Assembly: GCA_963730535.1 (NCBI GenBank)
Contig: CAVSRU010000012.1
Coordinates: forward strand, 434,001-498,000
Length of the DNA: 64,000 bases
Reading direction: 5' to 3'
Source of the DNA: DASSUW01 sp963730535
GTDB taxonomy: Bacteria; Actinomycetota; Thermoleophilia; Solirubrobacterales; Solirubrobacteraceae
In this document: piece by piece, positions 1 to 6,880 of the stretch
How the letters are laid out: every line of letters starts with the position of its first letter
Numbering within the stretch: the stretch's first letter is position 1
Notes under the pieces: generated by a model
Seen by the model: the letters and a program-made list of their open reading frames with translations, nothing else
What the model was told of the DNA's origin: nothing
The model's database searches: none
Program-made: the position numbers and the translations under genes

Positions 1-461
1 CCGGGTGGGACCGGCAGGACGAGCGTGACGTCGACGTCGTCTCGGGCATGTTCATGCTGCTCCCGCAGCGGGTCGTCGACGAGGTCGGGCCGATGGACGA
101 CGCCTTCTTCATCTACTCGGAGGAGGCGGACTGGTGCCGGCGCATCCGCGACGCGGGGTACCGCTGCACGTTCACGCCGGTCGCCCGGATCCGCCACCGG
201 GAGGGCGGCGGCAAGAGCGCTGCCCAGATGAGCTCGAAGATGTACCTCCAGCTTCAGAAGAGCAAGCTCATCTACGTGCGCAAGCACTACGGCATCGCGG
301 GGCAGGCCGTCGCCCGGGCTACGCTCCTCGTGGCGATGCTCGCCCGGGCCGCAGTCTTCCGCCTCGCCTCGCTCGCCGCACCGGACGGCGACGCCCGTGC
401 GCTCGCGCGCCTGGCGACGACCGCGGCCCGATTCCACGTGACCGGCCGGGAGGCGGTGTGA
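1..461 (+). CDS. Glycosyltransferase family 2, C-terminal part (5' truncated by window edge)
   Basis: The open frame runs in from the left edge (codons from base 3), so only the last ~152 residues are present. It carries the acceptor-side signature of GT2 rhamnosyltransferase-like enzymes: VVSGMFMLLPQRVVDEVG, then YSEEADWCRRIRDAGYRC, then a basic, hydrophobic C-terminal segment. Such enzymes transfer a nucleotide-sugar residue to a growing polysaccharide at the inner membrane face. The stop overlaps the next gene's GTG by 4 bases (GTGA), so they are probably co-transcribed in an exopolysaccharide cluster. Donor and acceptor cannot be inferred. Confidence 0.85.
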   Translation, partial: GWDRQDERDVDVVSGMFMLLPQRVVDEVGPMDDAFFIYSEEADWCRRIRDAGYRCTFTPVARIRHREGGGKSAAQMSSKMYLQLQKSKLIYVRKHYGIAGQAVARATLLVAMLARAAVFRLASLAAPDGDARALARLATTAARFHVTGREAV

Positions 462-1678
462 CGGCGACGCTCGAGACGCCGGTGGACGCGCCGGCGGGCC
501 TGCGGGTCGAGCGCCTCGGCGCGATCGAGGACCTCGACCGCATCCGCGCCGAATGGGACGGCTTCGTCGAGCAGAGCGGCAGCGACATCTACTTCACCGT
601 CGACTGGCTCCAGGCCTGGTGGAGCCACTATGGCCGCGGGCGGACGTTCCACGGCCTGATCGCCTGGGATGGGACGCGGATGGTCGGCGCGCTCCCCTTC
701 TCGGTCCAGCGCGTCTGGGCGGGCCCGGTGCCGGTGCGCGTCGCCCGCTTCGCGGGGGCCGACTCCACGCTTCCCGTGTTCACGCCCGCGATCGCCGAGG
801 GCTTCGAGGAGCCGGTCGTACGGGCCGTCCTCGAGCACCTCATCGGCGACGCGCGCTGCGACGCGGTCAGCCTCTCGCCCCTCTCCGGCCAGTCGCCCGT
901 GGCCGCGGCCGCGGAGCTGGCTGCGGACGGCGACGGCCTCCGGCTCGTGCGCTCCGACAGCCCCGGCCCGCACACCGTGTTCAACCTTCCTGGGTCCTTC
1001 GACGAGTACCTCCAGGGCCTCAGCAGCTCGCAGCGCCAGGGCCACCGTCGCTACCTGCGAAAGCTCGAGGCCAGGCATGAGATCGCGTTCCGGACGGTCA
1101 GCGGCGACGAGGCGATCGCGTACTTCGACCGGTTCCTGGAGCTCCACGCCGCCCACTGGGCCGCGCAGGGCAAGCTCGGCCACTTCGGCGACTGGCCGGA
1201 CAGCGAGGCGTTCAACCGCGACCTCATCGCCCGCATGGCGGCGACGGGGCGGGCTCGGTTCTACGAGATCGCCGGCGACGGCGGTCTGCTCGCGGCTGAG
1301 TACTGCTTCGTGCTGGGCGATCGGTGCTACTGGCGGCTGCCCGCCCGCGATCCCGATCCGGAGCTGGAGAAGCTGCGCCTGGGCCGGCTGAGCCTGGCCG
1401 AGATGTTCCGGGTCGCGATCGAGGAGGGACACCGGATGGTCGAGGGCGGTCCCGGGCACTACGACTACAAGCTGCGGCTCGGCGCCGAGGAGCACCGGCT
1501 GCGCCGCGTCGTCGTCAGCGGCCCCTCGGCGCCGCGGCGCTGGCGCAGCGCGCTGCTGCTGCGGTGGGCCGATCTCCTGCACCTCGTGTACTACCGCGGC
1601 TGGTTCCTCAAGCTCCGTCCGCGGCTGGGTCGGCCGCCGCGGCGCCTGTGGCGCCGCTGGGCCCGCACCCGCCTATGA
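458..1678 (+). CDS. GNAT-superfamily acyltransferase (BioF2/CelD-like)
   Basis: This 406-residue protein resembles the FemAB/BioF2-type GNAT fold often found in polysaccharide clusters and named CelD-like. A divergent N-terminal half (LGAIEDLDRIRAEWDGF; VDWLQAWWSHYG) is followed by a C-terminal acetyltransferase domain containing SQRQGHRRYLRKLE and a helix with EMFRVAIEEGHR near residues 315-330. The tail is strongly basic. The GTG start is chosen because it overlaps the upstream stop (GTGA) and the longer upstream frame has no family character. Its stop overlaps the next ATG (ATGA). The likely role is acyl transfer to a sugar or glycolipid precursor; the substrate is unknown. Confidence 0.8.
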   Translation: MTATLETPVDAPAGLRVERLGAIEDLDRIRAEWDGFVEQSGSDIYFTVDWLQAWWSHYGRGRTFHGLIAWDGTRMVGALPFSVQRVWAGPVPVRVARFAGADSTLPVFTPAIAEGFEEPVVRAVLEHLIGDARCDAVSLSPLSGQSPVAAAAELAADGDGLRLVRSDSPGPHTVFNLPGSFDEYLQGLSSSQRQGHRRYLRKLEARHEIAFRTVSGDEAIAYFDRFLELHAAHWAAQGKLGHFGDWPDSEAFNRDLIARMAATGRARFYEIAGDGGLLAAEYCFVLGDRCYWRLPARDPDPELEKLRLGRLSLAEMFRVAIEEGHRMVEGGPGHYDYKLRLGAEEHRLRRVVVSGPSAPRRWRSALLLRWADLLHLVYYRGWFLKLRPRLGRPPRRLWRRWARTRL

Positions 1679-2328
1679 GCGGTCCCGGGCGGCCCCTGCT
1701 GCTCGTCGGGGCCGGCGGCTTCGCACGCGAGACGCTCGAGCTGGTGCAGGCGATCAACCGGGCGGCCCCGACGTGGGATGTGGTCGGGGTGCTCGACGAC
1801 GATGCAGGCACCCACGGCCGCCGCATCCACGGCGTCGAGGTGATCGGGCCGTCGGCCGCCGTGCACGACCACCCCGACGCGCTCGTCACCGCGTGCGTGG
1901 CCTCGCCGGACGATCCCCTCCGTCGCCTGGCGTTGGTCTCGCGCCTCGACCTGCCGTCCGAGCGCTACGCGACGCTCGTCCATCCCGCCGCCGTCGTGCC
2001 CACGTCGGCCTCGATCGGGTACGGCACGGTCCTGCACGCCACCACCGTGCTCACCGCCGACATCGAGCTCGGGGCTCACGTAGCGGCGATGCCCGCGGTC
2101 GTGCTCACCCACGACGATGTGATCGGTGACGGCGTCACGTTCGGCGCCGGCGCCCGCGTCGCAGGCGCCGTGACGATCGAGCGCGGGGCCTACATCGGCT
2201 CGGGCGCGCTGCTGCGGGAAGGGCTGACGGTAGGCGCCGGCGCCGTCGTCGGCATGGGCGCCGTCCTCACGAAACCCGTGCCGGCCGGCGAGGTGTGGGC
2301 CGGCGTGCCCGCGCGGCGCGTCCGGTAG
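1675..2328 (+). CDS. Sugar O-/N-acyltransferase, NeuD/PglD family
   Basis: The 217-residue protein has an N-terminal Rossmann-like PglD_N domain (LLLVGAGGFARETLEL at residues 8-23; VVGVLDDD) and a C-terminal left-handed parallel beta helix of hexapeptide repeats (residues ~110-205), ending in the typical GEVWAGVPARRVR cap. Members transfer acetyl or a similar acyl group from acyl-CoA to amino sugars or sialic-type acids. A histidine in the first coil (VLTHDD) is a plausible catalytic base. The ATG overlaps the upstream stop. It is the last plus-strand gene before a convergent junction filled by a palindromic repeat. Confidence 0.88.
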   Translation: MSGPGRPLLLVGAGGFARETLELVQAINRAAPTWDVVGVLDDDAGTHGRRIHGVEVIGPSAAVHDHPDALVTACVASPDDPLRRLALVSRLDLPSERYATLVHPAAVVPTSASIGYGTVLHATTVLTADIELGAHVAAMPAVVLTHDDVIGDGVTFGAGARVAGAVTIERGAYIGSGALLREGLTVGAGAVVGMGAVLTKPVPAGEVWAGVPARRVR

Positions 2329-2333
2329 CCCTG

Positions 2334-2600
2334 GCGGACGTCAACGGCGGTCTGACGCGGTACGCGGTTGCCGCCCCGGCGAACGTCAACGTCAACGGCG
2401 CTGGGTAGGGAGGTGAGGGAGTCGGCCGCTGCGCCGGCCTCAAGGCGGGGTTTCGTGGATTTCGGCGGTTGGAGATATCTCCAAATCCACCTTTGTGCTC
2501 TTGACGGGCACAAAGGTGGATTTCGATGAGCGAGGCTGCGCCGAAATCCACCTAATCCCGCCTTGGACGTCGCCAGCGCCGTCGACGTTCATGTCGTCCG
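2334..2600. repeat. Palindromic dispersed element, copy A
   Basis: The junction between the convergent neuD-like and Wzz-like genes holds nested inverted repeats. The left arm has GGCGAACGTCAACGTCAACG from 2378 followed by CTGGGTAGGGAGG; a partial extra copy (GGCGGACGTCAACGGCGG) begins at 2334. The right arm, read on the minus strand near 2572-2594, gives GAACGTCGACGGCGCTGG. Inside, a second inverted pair (CAAGGCGGG with GGATTTCGGCG) encloses a perfect 16-bp palindrome at 2469-2484 and a long hairpin. The right arm extends a few bases into the end of the Wzz-like gene. Related cores occur at 30.66-30.93 and 43.19 kb. Confidence 0.75.
2483..2523. terminator. Perfect 16-bp hairpin, probable bidirectional terminator
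   Basis: AAATCCACCTTTGTGC (2483-2498) pairs perfectly with GCACAAAGGTGGATTT (2508-2523) around a 9-nt loop. The stem begins with A runs and ends with T runs, so each strand finishes in a short U tract. It sits between two converging genes and abuts the TTGGAGATATCTCCAA palindrome at 2469-2484. This suits termination in both directions; no function is demonstrated. Confidence 0.6.
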
Positions 2601-3314
2601 CAGCCGCAGCCGCCGCCGCCGCCGCCGCCCGACCGTCCCCGCGAAGAGCACGACGGACCCGCACCAGAGGCAGAAGACCATCAGCGCGGCGGCGAGCATG
2701 ATGAACGGACGCCGCGAGGGGCTCACCACGCGGATCGCGCGCACGGGAGCGACCGTGCGCAGCACGAAGCCCCGGCTCTCGCTCCTGTCCGCCTCGATCA
2801 GCAGGTCGCGCAGGCCGGCCTCGGCGGCGCCGGCGAGCCGCGCCGCGTGAGCTGGATCGATGGCCGAGGTCCTGATCGTGATCATCGGCGTGTACTCCTG
2901 CGTGAAAACCTCGACGACGTACGGCGCGTTGGCGCCCGAGACCGCGCCACGGACCTGCTTGACGAGCGGCGTCTCGATCACCGGCAGCGCCTTGTCCGCG
3001 GGGCTGAGGACCGTGAGCTCGTCGCGTGGCACGCCGGCGGCCGCGGCAATCGTCGCCCGGCCGGCGTCGGCCGCCAGCTTCGTGGCCAGCAGCCGTGCCC
3101 GCATGGGGAGCGTCGCCGCGCCGACGGGCGCGGCCCTGACGAGCTGGGAGTCGGTCGTGTCCATCACCACCCGCACGGCGCCGGCGCCGTAACCGGGCCC
3201 AGGGCCGGACATCGCGCGCCCGACCAGGAGAGCGGCGGCGATGGCCGCCACGACACCGAGGGCGACGAGGATCCGCCGCCTCCACAGCAGATGAGCGATC
3301 GCCAGGAGCTCCAT
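2589..3314 (-). CDS. Wzz/chain-length-determinant-like membrane protein
   Basis: The protein has 241 residues and a two-transmembrane layout: a first helix near residues 16-35 (ILVALGVVAAIAAALLVGRA), a long extracytoplasmic region, and a second helix near 205-226 (PFIMLAAALMVFCLWCGSVV) followed by an arginine-rich tail. The layout and the ITIRTSAIDPAHAARLAG region, reminiscent of Wzz proteins, suggest a polysaccharide co-polymerase that sets chain length. No tyrosine-kinase domain is attached. It is followed 12 bp downstream of a second protein of the same architecture. Family assignment rests on topology and context. Confidence 0.6.
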   Translation of the reverse strand: MELLAIAHLLWRRRILVALGVVAAIAAALLVGRAMSGPGPGYGAGAVRVVMDTTDSQLVRAAPVGAATLPMRARLLATKLAADAGRATIAAAAGVPRDELTVLSPADKALPVIETPLVKQVRGAVSGANAPYVVEVFTQEYTPMITIRTSAIDPAHAARLAGAAEAGLRDLLIEADRSESRGFVLRTVAPVRAIRVVSPSRRPFIMLAAALMVFCLWCGSVVLFAGTVGRRRRRRLRLRTT

Positions 3315-3326
3315 TGCGAGCCGCCC

Positions 3327-4085
3327 TCAGCGCCCGAACGCGCCGGCGAGCTGCCAGCCGCGGCGGACGCGCGCCAGAAGGATCGTGACCGCGCTCGAGA
3401 GTGCGAGCACGAGGATGAAGACGACGCCCACCACCTGGTACTGGATCCCGCGGTTGATCACGGTCCCTTCAGCGGCGCCCAGCTGCCGGATCTCCACCCG
3501 CATGTTCCGGGGGGTCTTCTCCGTCGTCGCGAGCTGGCGCATGTAGTCTCCGAGCCCGGTGACAGCGGCGTTGGCCAGCTCCTCAGCCACCTTCGCCGTC
3601 GGCGCCTGCGTCGTGATGTTCAGCAGCGGGACGCTGGGGTTGGCCTGGATCTCGAGCCGGTACTGATCGGTCGACTTCAGGAGGTCGCTCGGGCCGCGCT
3701 TGGACCCGGTCCGGTCGACCGGCCGCGGCTGCTCGGGGGTGCGCGGGGCGGCGACGTGGAGGCGTTCGATGGGGATGTCGGCGTGTCGCGCGATGTAGGC
3801 GCGGACCGGCGCGCTGGCCATGAGCGTGCCGATCAGCACGGCCCGGTTCTTCAGCGGGCCGAGATCAAACGTGCCCTGACGCAGGTCCATGACCACGGAG
3901 TGCGGCGTGTCGACCACCAGCTGGGTGTAGGCCGTCGCCATCTCCAGCTCGCGCGGCTCCAGCCGCGGAGGCAGCACGCTGACGTGCGCCACGCTCCAGG
4001 CCGCCGCGAACGCGGCCAGGAGGATGCTCGCCGCGACGCCCAGCCGCAGGCCCCACAGCTCGCGCAGATGCATCCCGAAGCGCAT
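3327..4085 (-). CDS. Wzz-like polysaccharide biosynthesis membrane protein
   Basis: The 252-residue protein has two transmembrane helices (residues ~13-32 and ~215-236) flanking an extracytoplasmic domain, the same plan as the next gene downstream. The segment NPSVPLLNITTQAPTAKVAEE, just before the predicted coiled part, resembles the Wzz 'chain length' region, where a substrate-like motif precedes helices. It is probably an inner-membrane partner in exopolysaccharide polymerisation or export. It lies 3 bp downstream of the Alg13-like gene, so one minus-strand operon is likely. Two consecutive Wzz-like proteins suggest a hetero-oligomer, but that is inference. Confidence 0.6.
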   Translation of the reverse strand: MRFGMHLRELWGLRLGVAASILLAAFAAAWSVAHVSVLPPRLEPRELEMATAYTQLVVDTPHSVVMDLRQGTFDLGPLKNRAVLIGTLMASAPVRAYIARHADIPIERLHVAAPRTPEQPRPVDRTGSKRGPSDLLKSTDQYRLEIQANPSVPLLNITTQAPTAKVAEELANAAVTGLGDYMRQLATTEKTPRNMRVEIRQLGAAEGTVINRGIQYQVVGVVFILVLALSSAVTILLARVRRGWQLAGAFGR

Positions 4086-4088
4086 GGC

Positions 4089-4598
4089 CTAGGCCGCCAG
4101 GCGCGGGACGCGGGCAGGATCGCCCTGGATGAACGCCCGCAGGGCGCGGATGAAGTCGTCGCCGGCGTATTGGCTGATCCGCTCACCGCCGCCGATCCGA
4201 TCGGCTGCGTCGAGCTTGTGGGCCAGCTCGCGCTCGTCGAACGCGACGCTCACGCCTCCGCTCTCGGCCAGCCAGCGCGCGGTGGCGAGCTGGTGCTCGT
4301 TGCGGTGCTCTCCCAGCGCCGCGCGCCGCGGCATGACCACCAACGGCTTGCCCAGCTCGAGCGCGCTGAGGATTGTCCCCATGCCCGCATGAGCGACGAT
4401 GACGTCCGCCTCTCGCATGCGCCGCTGGCACTCCGGCGGCTCGATGAAGTCGCGCCATTCGATGTGACTCGGCCGCAGTTCCGTGGGGCCGATCTGCGCG
4501 AACACGTGGCTCACGGGCTGCGCGTGCCCCGCCCACCGGTCGACGGCGTCCACGAGCCGGTCGAACGGCAGCTGCGTGCCCACCGTCACGAAGATCAC
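4089..4598 (-). CDS. Glycosyltransferase subunit, Alg13/EpsF-like (GT28 C-terminal domain)
   Basis: The 169-residue protein consists of a single GT28 C-terminal-type domain. It starts VIFVTVGTQLPFDRLVDAVD, the classic Alg13/PssE/Cps14G N-terminus, and has the nucleotide-sugar loop ADVIVAHAGMGTILSALE and EHRNEHQLATARWL. Alg13-type subunits bind the nucleotide sugar and need an Alg14-type membrane partner. That partner is encoded immediately upstream with a GTGA overlap. The GTG start at 4598 is chosen because it gives the family N-terminus; the longer frame upstream lacks similarity. The pair probably adds a sugar to a lipid-linked polysaccharide primer. Confidence 0.85.
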   Translation of the reverse strand: MIFVTVGTQLPFDRLVDAVDRWAGHAQPVSHVFAQIGPTELRPSHIEWRDFIEPPECQRRMREADVIVAHAGMGTILSALELGKPLVVMPRRAALGEHRNEHQLATARWLAESGGVSVAFDERELAHKLDAADRIGGGERISQYAGDDFIRALRAFIQGDPARVPRLAA

Positions 4599-5053
4599 AG
4601 CACCGACCCCTTGTAGTAGACCGGGCCGGCGGCGAGGTGCGGCCACTGGGTGAGGCACAGGTCGACCCTCTCGCTGGCCAGCCGCCCGGAGAGCGAGAGC
4701 TCCTCGACGTTCGCCACGCTGTCGATCCACACAGTCCGCGCGCCGACCAGCTTCGCCCAGCGGATCGCCAGGTAGCCCGGCGCGGCCCCGGTCGAGATCA
4801 CGATGTCAGGCCGCTCGCGGAGGAGCACCCAGCCGATCTGGAGTGCGCTCGCGAGCAGCGTGAGCTTGTTCGAGCGGTTGCCGTCGCGAACCGTGTAGAA
4901 GCGCGCTGTGCCTACCTCAGGCCGATGTGCGCGCGCCGTCGTGACGTACGCCACATCGTGGCCCGCGAACGCCGGCCGGAGGCGGCGCAGCTGGACCCAA
5001 TGGCCGCCGCTGGAAGCGACGGCGAGTATGCGCTTCGATTCTCCGAGCACCAT
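4595..5053 (-). CDS. Glycosyltransferase membrane subunit, Alg14/EpsE-like
   Basis: This 152-residue protein resembles Alg14/PssD/Cps14F: an ASSGGHWVQLRRLRPAF motif near the N-terminus, HDVAYVTT, and an internal helix with PDIVISTGAAPGYLAIRWAK, then WIDSVANVEELSLSGR and LCLTQWP near the end. Alg14-type proteins anchor the catalytic Alg13-type partner at the membrane and help bind the lipid acceptor. The ATG at 5053 gives the expected N-terminus. It is translationally coupled to the Alg13-like gene (GTGA overlap). Together they are a split glycosyltransferase of the polysaccharide cluster. Confidence 0.85.
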   Translation of the reverse strand: MVLGESKRILAVASSGGHWVQLRRLRPAFAGHDVAYVTTARAHRPEVGTARFYTVRDGNRSNKLTLLASALQIGWVLLRERPDIVISTGAAPGYLAIRWAKLVGARTVWIDSVANVEELSLSGRLASERVDLCLTQWPHLAAGPVYYKGSVL

Positions 5054-5190
5054 CTCACCCGAAGAACGCAGGAGCGCGCGGCCCGCTTCCGCAGCTCGCG
5101 GTCGGCGCGTGCGGCGCCGACGCACAGCGTCACGATCCCGAGGACGACCGCCACCCAGACGATCGCCAGGCTCGCCAGGACGGTCAGCAT
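4912..5190 (-). CDS. Possible small membrane protein overlapping the Alg14-like gene
   Basis: From an ATG at 5190 the frame opens with a convincing transmembrane helix (LTVLASLAIVWVAVVLGIVT) followed by charged residues (RADRELRKRAARS). The rest of the frame runs out of phase through the Alg14-like gene and looks like a shadow. Either a small membrane protein is followed by a frame error near 5070, or the helix is fortuitous. It lies in the ~225-bp gap between the glycosylphosphotransferase and the Alg14-like gene, which otherwise shows nothing. Confidence 0.3.
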   Translation of the reverse strand: MLTVLASLAIVWVAVVLGIVTLCVGAARADRELRKRAARSCVLRVRWCSENRSAYSPSLPAAAIGSSCAASGRRSRATMWRTSRRRAHIGLR

Positions 5191-5279
5191 GTGGTGTGCG
5201 TGGGGGTCGCGAACGCCATTGGGCCTCGGTACCCCTTGACGGCACATTCGTAGCCGTTCGACCCCCCCGAAAGGCTAGG

Positions 5280-6785
5280 TCAGACGTTGCCGCTGCGCAG
5301 CACGTGGGAAACCGTGCGCAGGAGGAGCTTCACGTCGGCCCAGAGCGACCACGTGGAGACGTAGAGGTAGTCGATGCCGAGCATCTCCTGCATCGGCACC
5401 CGAGCCCCCAGGATCTGCCACGGCCCCGTCATCCCGGGCGTGAGGTGGAGGCGGCTCCGGTCGAGCCCCAGGACCTGCGAGTCCTCGTCGAGGACCAGCG
5501 GACGCGGGCCGACGAGGCTCATGTCGCCGCGGATGACGTTGAACAGCTGCGGCAGCTCGTCCAAGGACGTGCGGCGGAGGATGTTGCCGACGCGCGTGAC
5601 CCGCGGGTCGTCGGTGATCTTGAACATGCCGTCACCGACCTCGTTGAGGTCGCGCAGGCCGTCCTTGTGGGCGTCGGCGTCGATGACCATCGAGCGGAAC
5701 TTGAGGATCTCGAAGTGCCGGCCGTCGCGGCCGACGCGCACCTGCCGGAAGAGGATCGGGCCCTTGGAGTCGAGCCGGATGGCCAGCGCCACCACCGCCA
5801 GGATGGGGCTCACGGCGACGACGCCGATGGTCGTGGCGACGAGGTCGAAGGCGCGCTTGAGCAGGCGCGACGAGCGCGGGAGGCCGAACGGGCGGACTCC
5901 GAGCATCGTGAGCCCGTCGACGTCCTCGAACTCGACCGCGGAGCCGACCACCTCGAGCACGCGGGGCAGGACGTTCACGCGGACGCCGGCCGCCTTGGCG
6001 ACCCGGATCAGCTCGACGACGCCCGCCGCCTCGGCGGTCGCCGGGGCGATGATGATGCGGTGGACCTGGAGGTCGATGACCAGCCGCCGCAGGCTCCGGG
6101 GGCTGCCGACCGACTCGATCACGTCGCTCTGGAGGGGCAGCGTGGCGACGACGGAAGCACGGGCCCGGCTGCTGGCCAGCTTCTGCCGGATGCGGTCGGA
6201 GCGCTCAGCCCCGCCGATCACGAGGCACCGCTCGGGCGGCGCGATCTGGCCCCCGAGCCAGCGCGCCGTCATGCGCCCGCCCATGACCGCCACCAGGCTG
6301 ACCAGCCACAGTCCGGCGATCTCCCCGCCACCCAGCGACTCCCCGGCCAGCACCGGGTGGAGGATCGCGACGCCCAGCGCATAGAGGCCGGTCAGCTGGA
6401 ACACCATCGGGCCCTCGTCCAGCGTGGAGCGCACGATGCGCAGCTGGTCGCGGTCGTAGAGCCCGGCGATCTTGAACACGACCACGACGAGCGGCATCCC
6501 GGCCAGCACCGCGAGCCACGACTGGCCCTGGTCGAGCAACCCCAGCACGAGCGTGAGCGCGAGCGTCGCCGCCACCACGTCGAACGCGCCGAGCAGCCGG
6601 CGGGCGATGGCCTCGCGCCGGAGGAGCGACGGGAGCGGCTGCTCGATGTCCTCGACCCACGCGGCCCGCCGCACCGGCAGCGGGATCAGCGAGCCACCCA
6701 TCTCCGGCCGGCGACCGCTGCGGAACCGCGGCTGTGGGCCGTTCGGCTCGTGGATCGTCAGCTTCGCGGCAACCTGGGGCGTCAT
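5280..6785 (-). CDS. Exopolysaccharide polyprenyl-phosphate glycosylphosphotransferase (WbaP/WcaJ type)
   Basis: The 501-residue protein has hydrophobic helices in its N-terminal ~150 residues, a central CoA-binding-like Rossmann domain (residues ~150-290), and a C-terminal bacterial sugar transferase domain. That domain contains KRAFDLVATTIGVVAVSP, FRQVRVGRDG, EILKFRSM, RRTSLDELPQLFNVIRGDMS and LVGPRPL, the full set of catalytic motifs. It transfers a sugar-1-phosphate from a UDP-sugar to undecaprenyl phosphate, starting repeat-unit synthesis on the cytoplasmic face. ATG start at 6785. It is probably the initiating enzyme for the polysaccharide genes at 1-5 kb; the sugar is not predictable. 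Confidence 0.95.
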   Translation of the reverse strand: MTPQVAAKLTIHEPNGPQPRFRSGRRPEMGGSLIPLPVRRAAWVEDIEQPLPSLLRREAIARRLLGAFDVVAATLALTLVLGLLDQGQSWLAVLAGMPLVVVVFKIAGLYDRDQLRIVRSTLDEGPMVFQLTGLYALGVAILHPVLAGESLGGGEIAGLWLVSLVAVMGGRMTARWLGGQIAPPERCLVIGGAERSDRIRQKLASSRARASVVATLPLQSDVIESVGSPRSLRRLVIDLQVHRIIIAPATAEAAGVVELIRVAKAAGVRVNVLPRVLEVVGSAVEFEDVDGLTMLGVRPFGLPRSSRLLKRAFDLVATTIGVVAVSPILAVVALAIRLDSKGPILFRQVRVGRDGRHFEILKFRSMVIDADAHKDGLRDLNEVGDGMFKITDDPRVTRVGNILRRTSLDELPQLFNVIRGDMSLVGPRPLVLDEDSQVLGLDRSRLHLTPGMTGPWQILGARVPMQEMLGIDYLYVSTWSLWADVKLLLRTVSHVLRSGNV

Positions 6786-6855
6786 GCTCGGTCCCGAGCC
6801 TATGGCCGCACCGCTCAGGGCAACTCGCCCGTACGTCTAGGTTTTTGAGCGTTCG

Positions 6856-6875
6856 GGGGTGAGGTATCTCACCCC
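6856..6875 (-). terminator. Hairpin after glmS
   Basis: GGGGTGAG (6856-6863) pairs perfectly with CTCACCCC (6868-6875) around a 4-nt loop, 5 bp beyond the glmS stop and before the next minus-strand gene. There is no strong U tract on the minus strand, so efficiency is uncertain. The location argues for a transcription end of the glmM-glmS unit. Confidence 0.5.
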
Positions 6876-6880
6876 GCCGG

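Noticed and set aside
2847..4616. 589-residue plus-strand frame across the Wzz-like and Alg13-like genes
   Set aside because: Composition is typical of antisense GC-rich frames and it contradicts three recognisable minus-strand genes.
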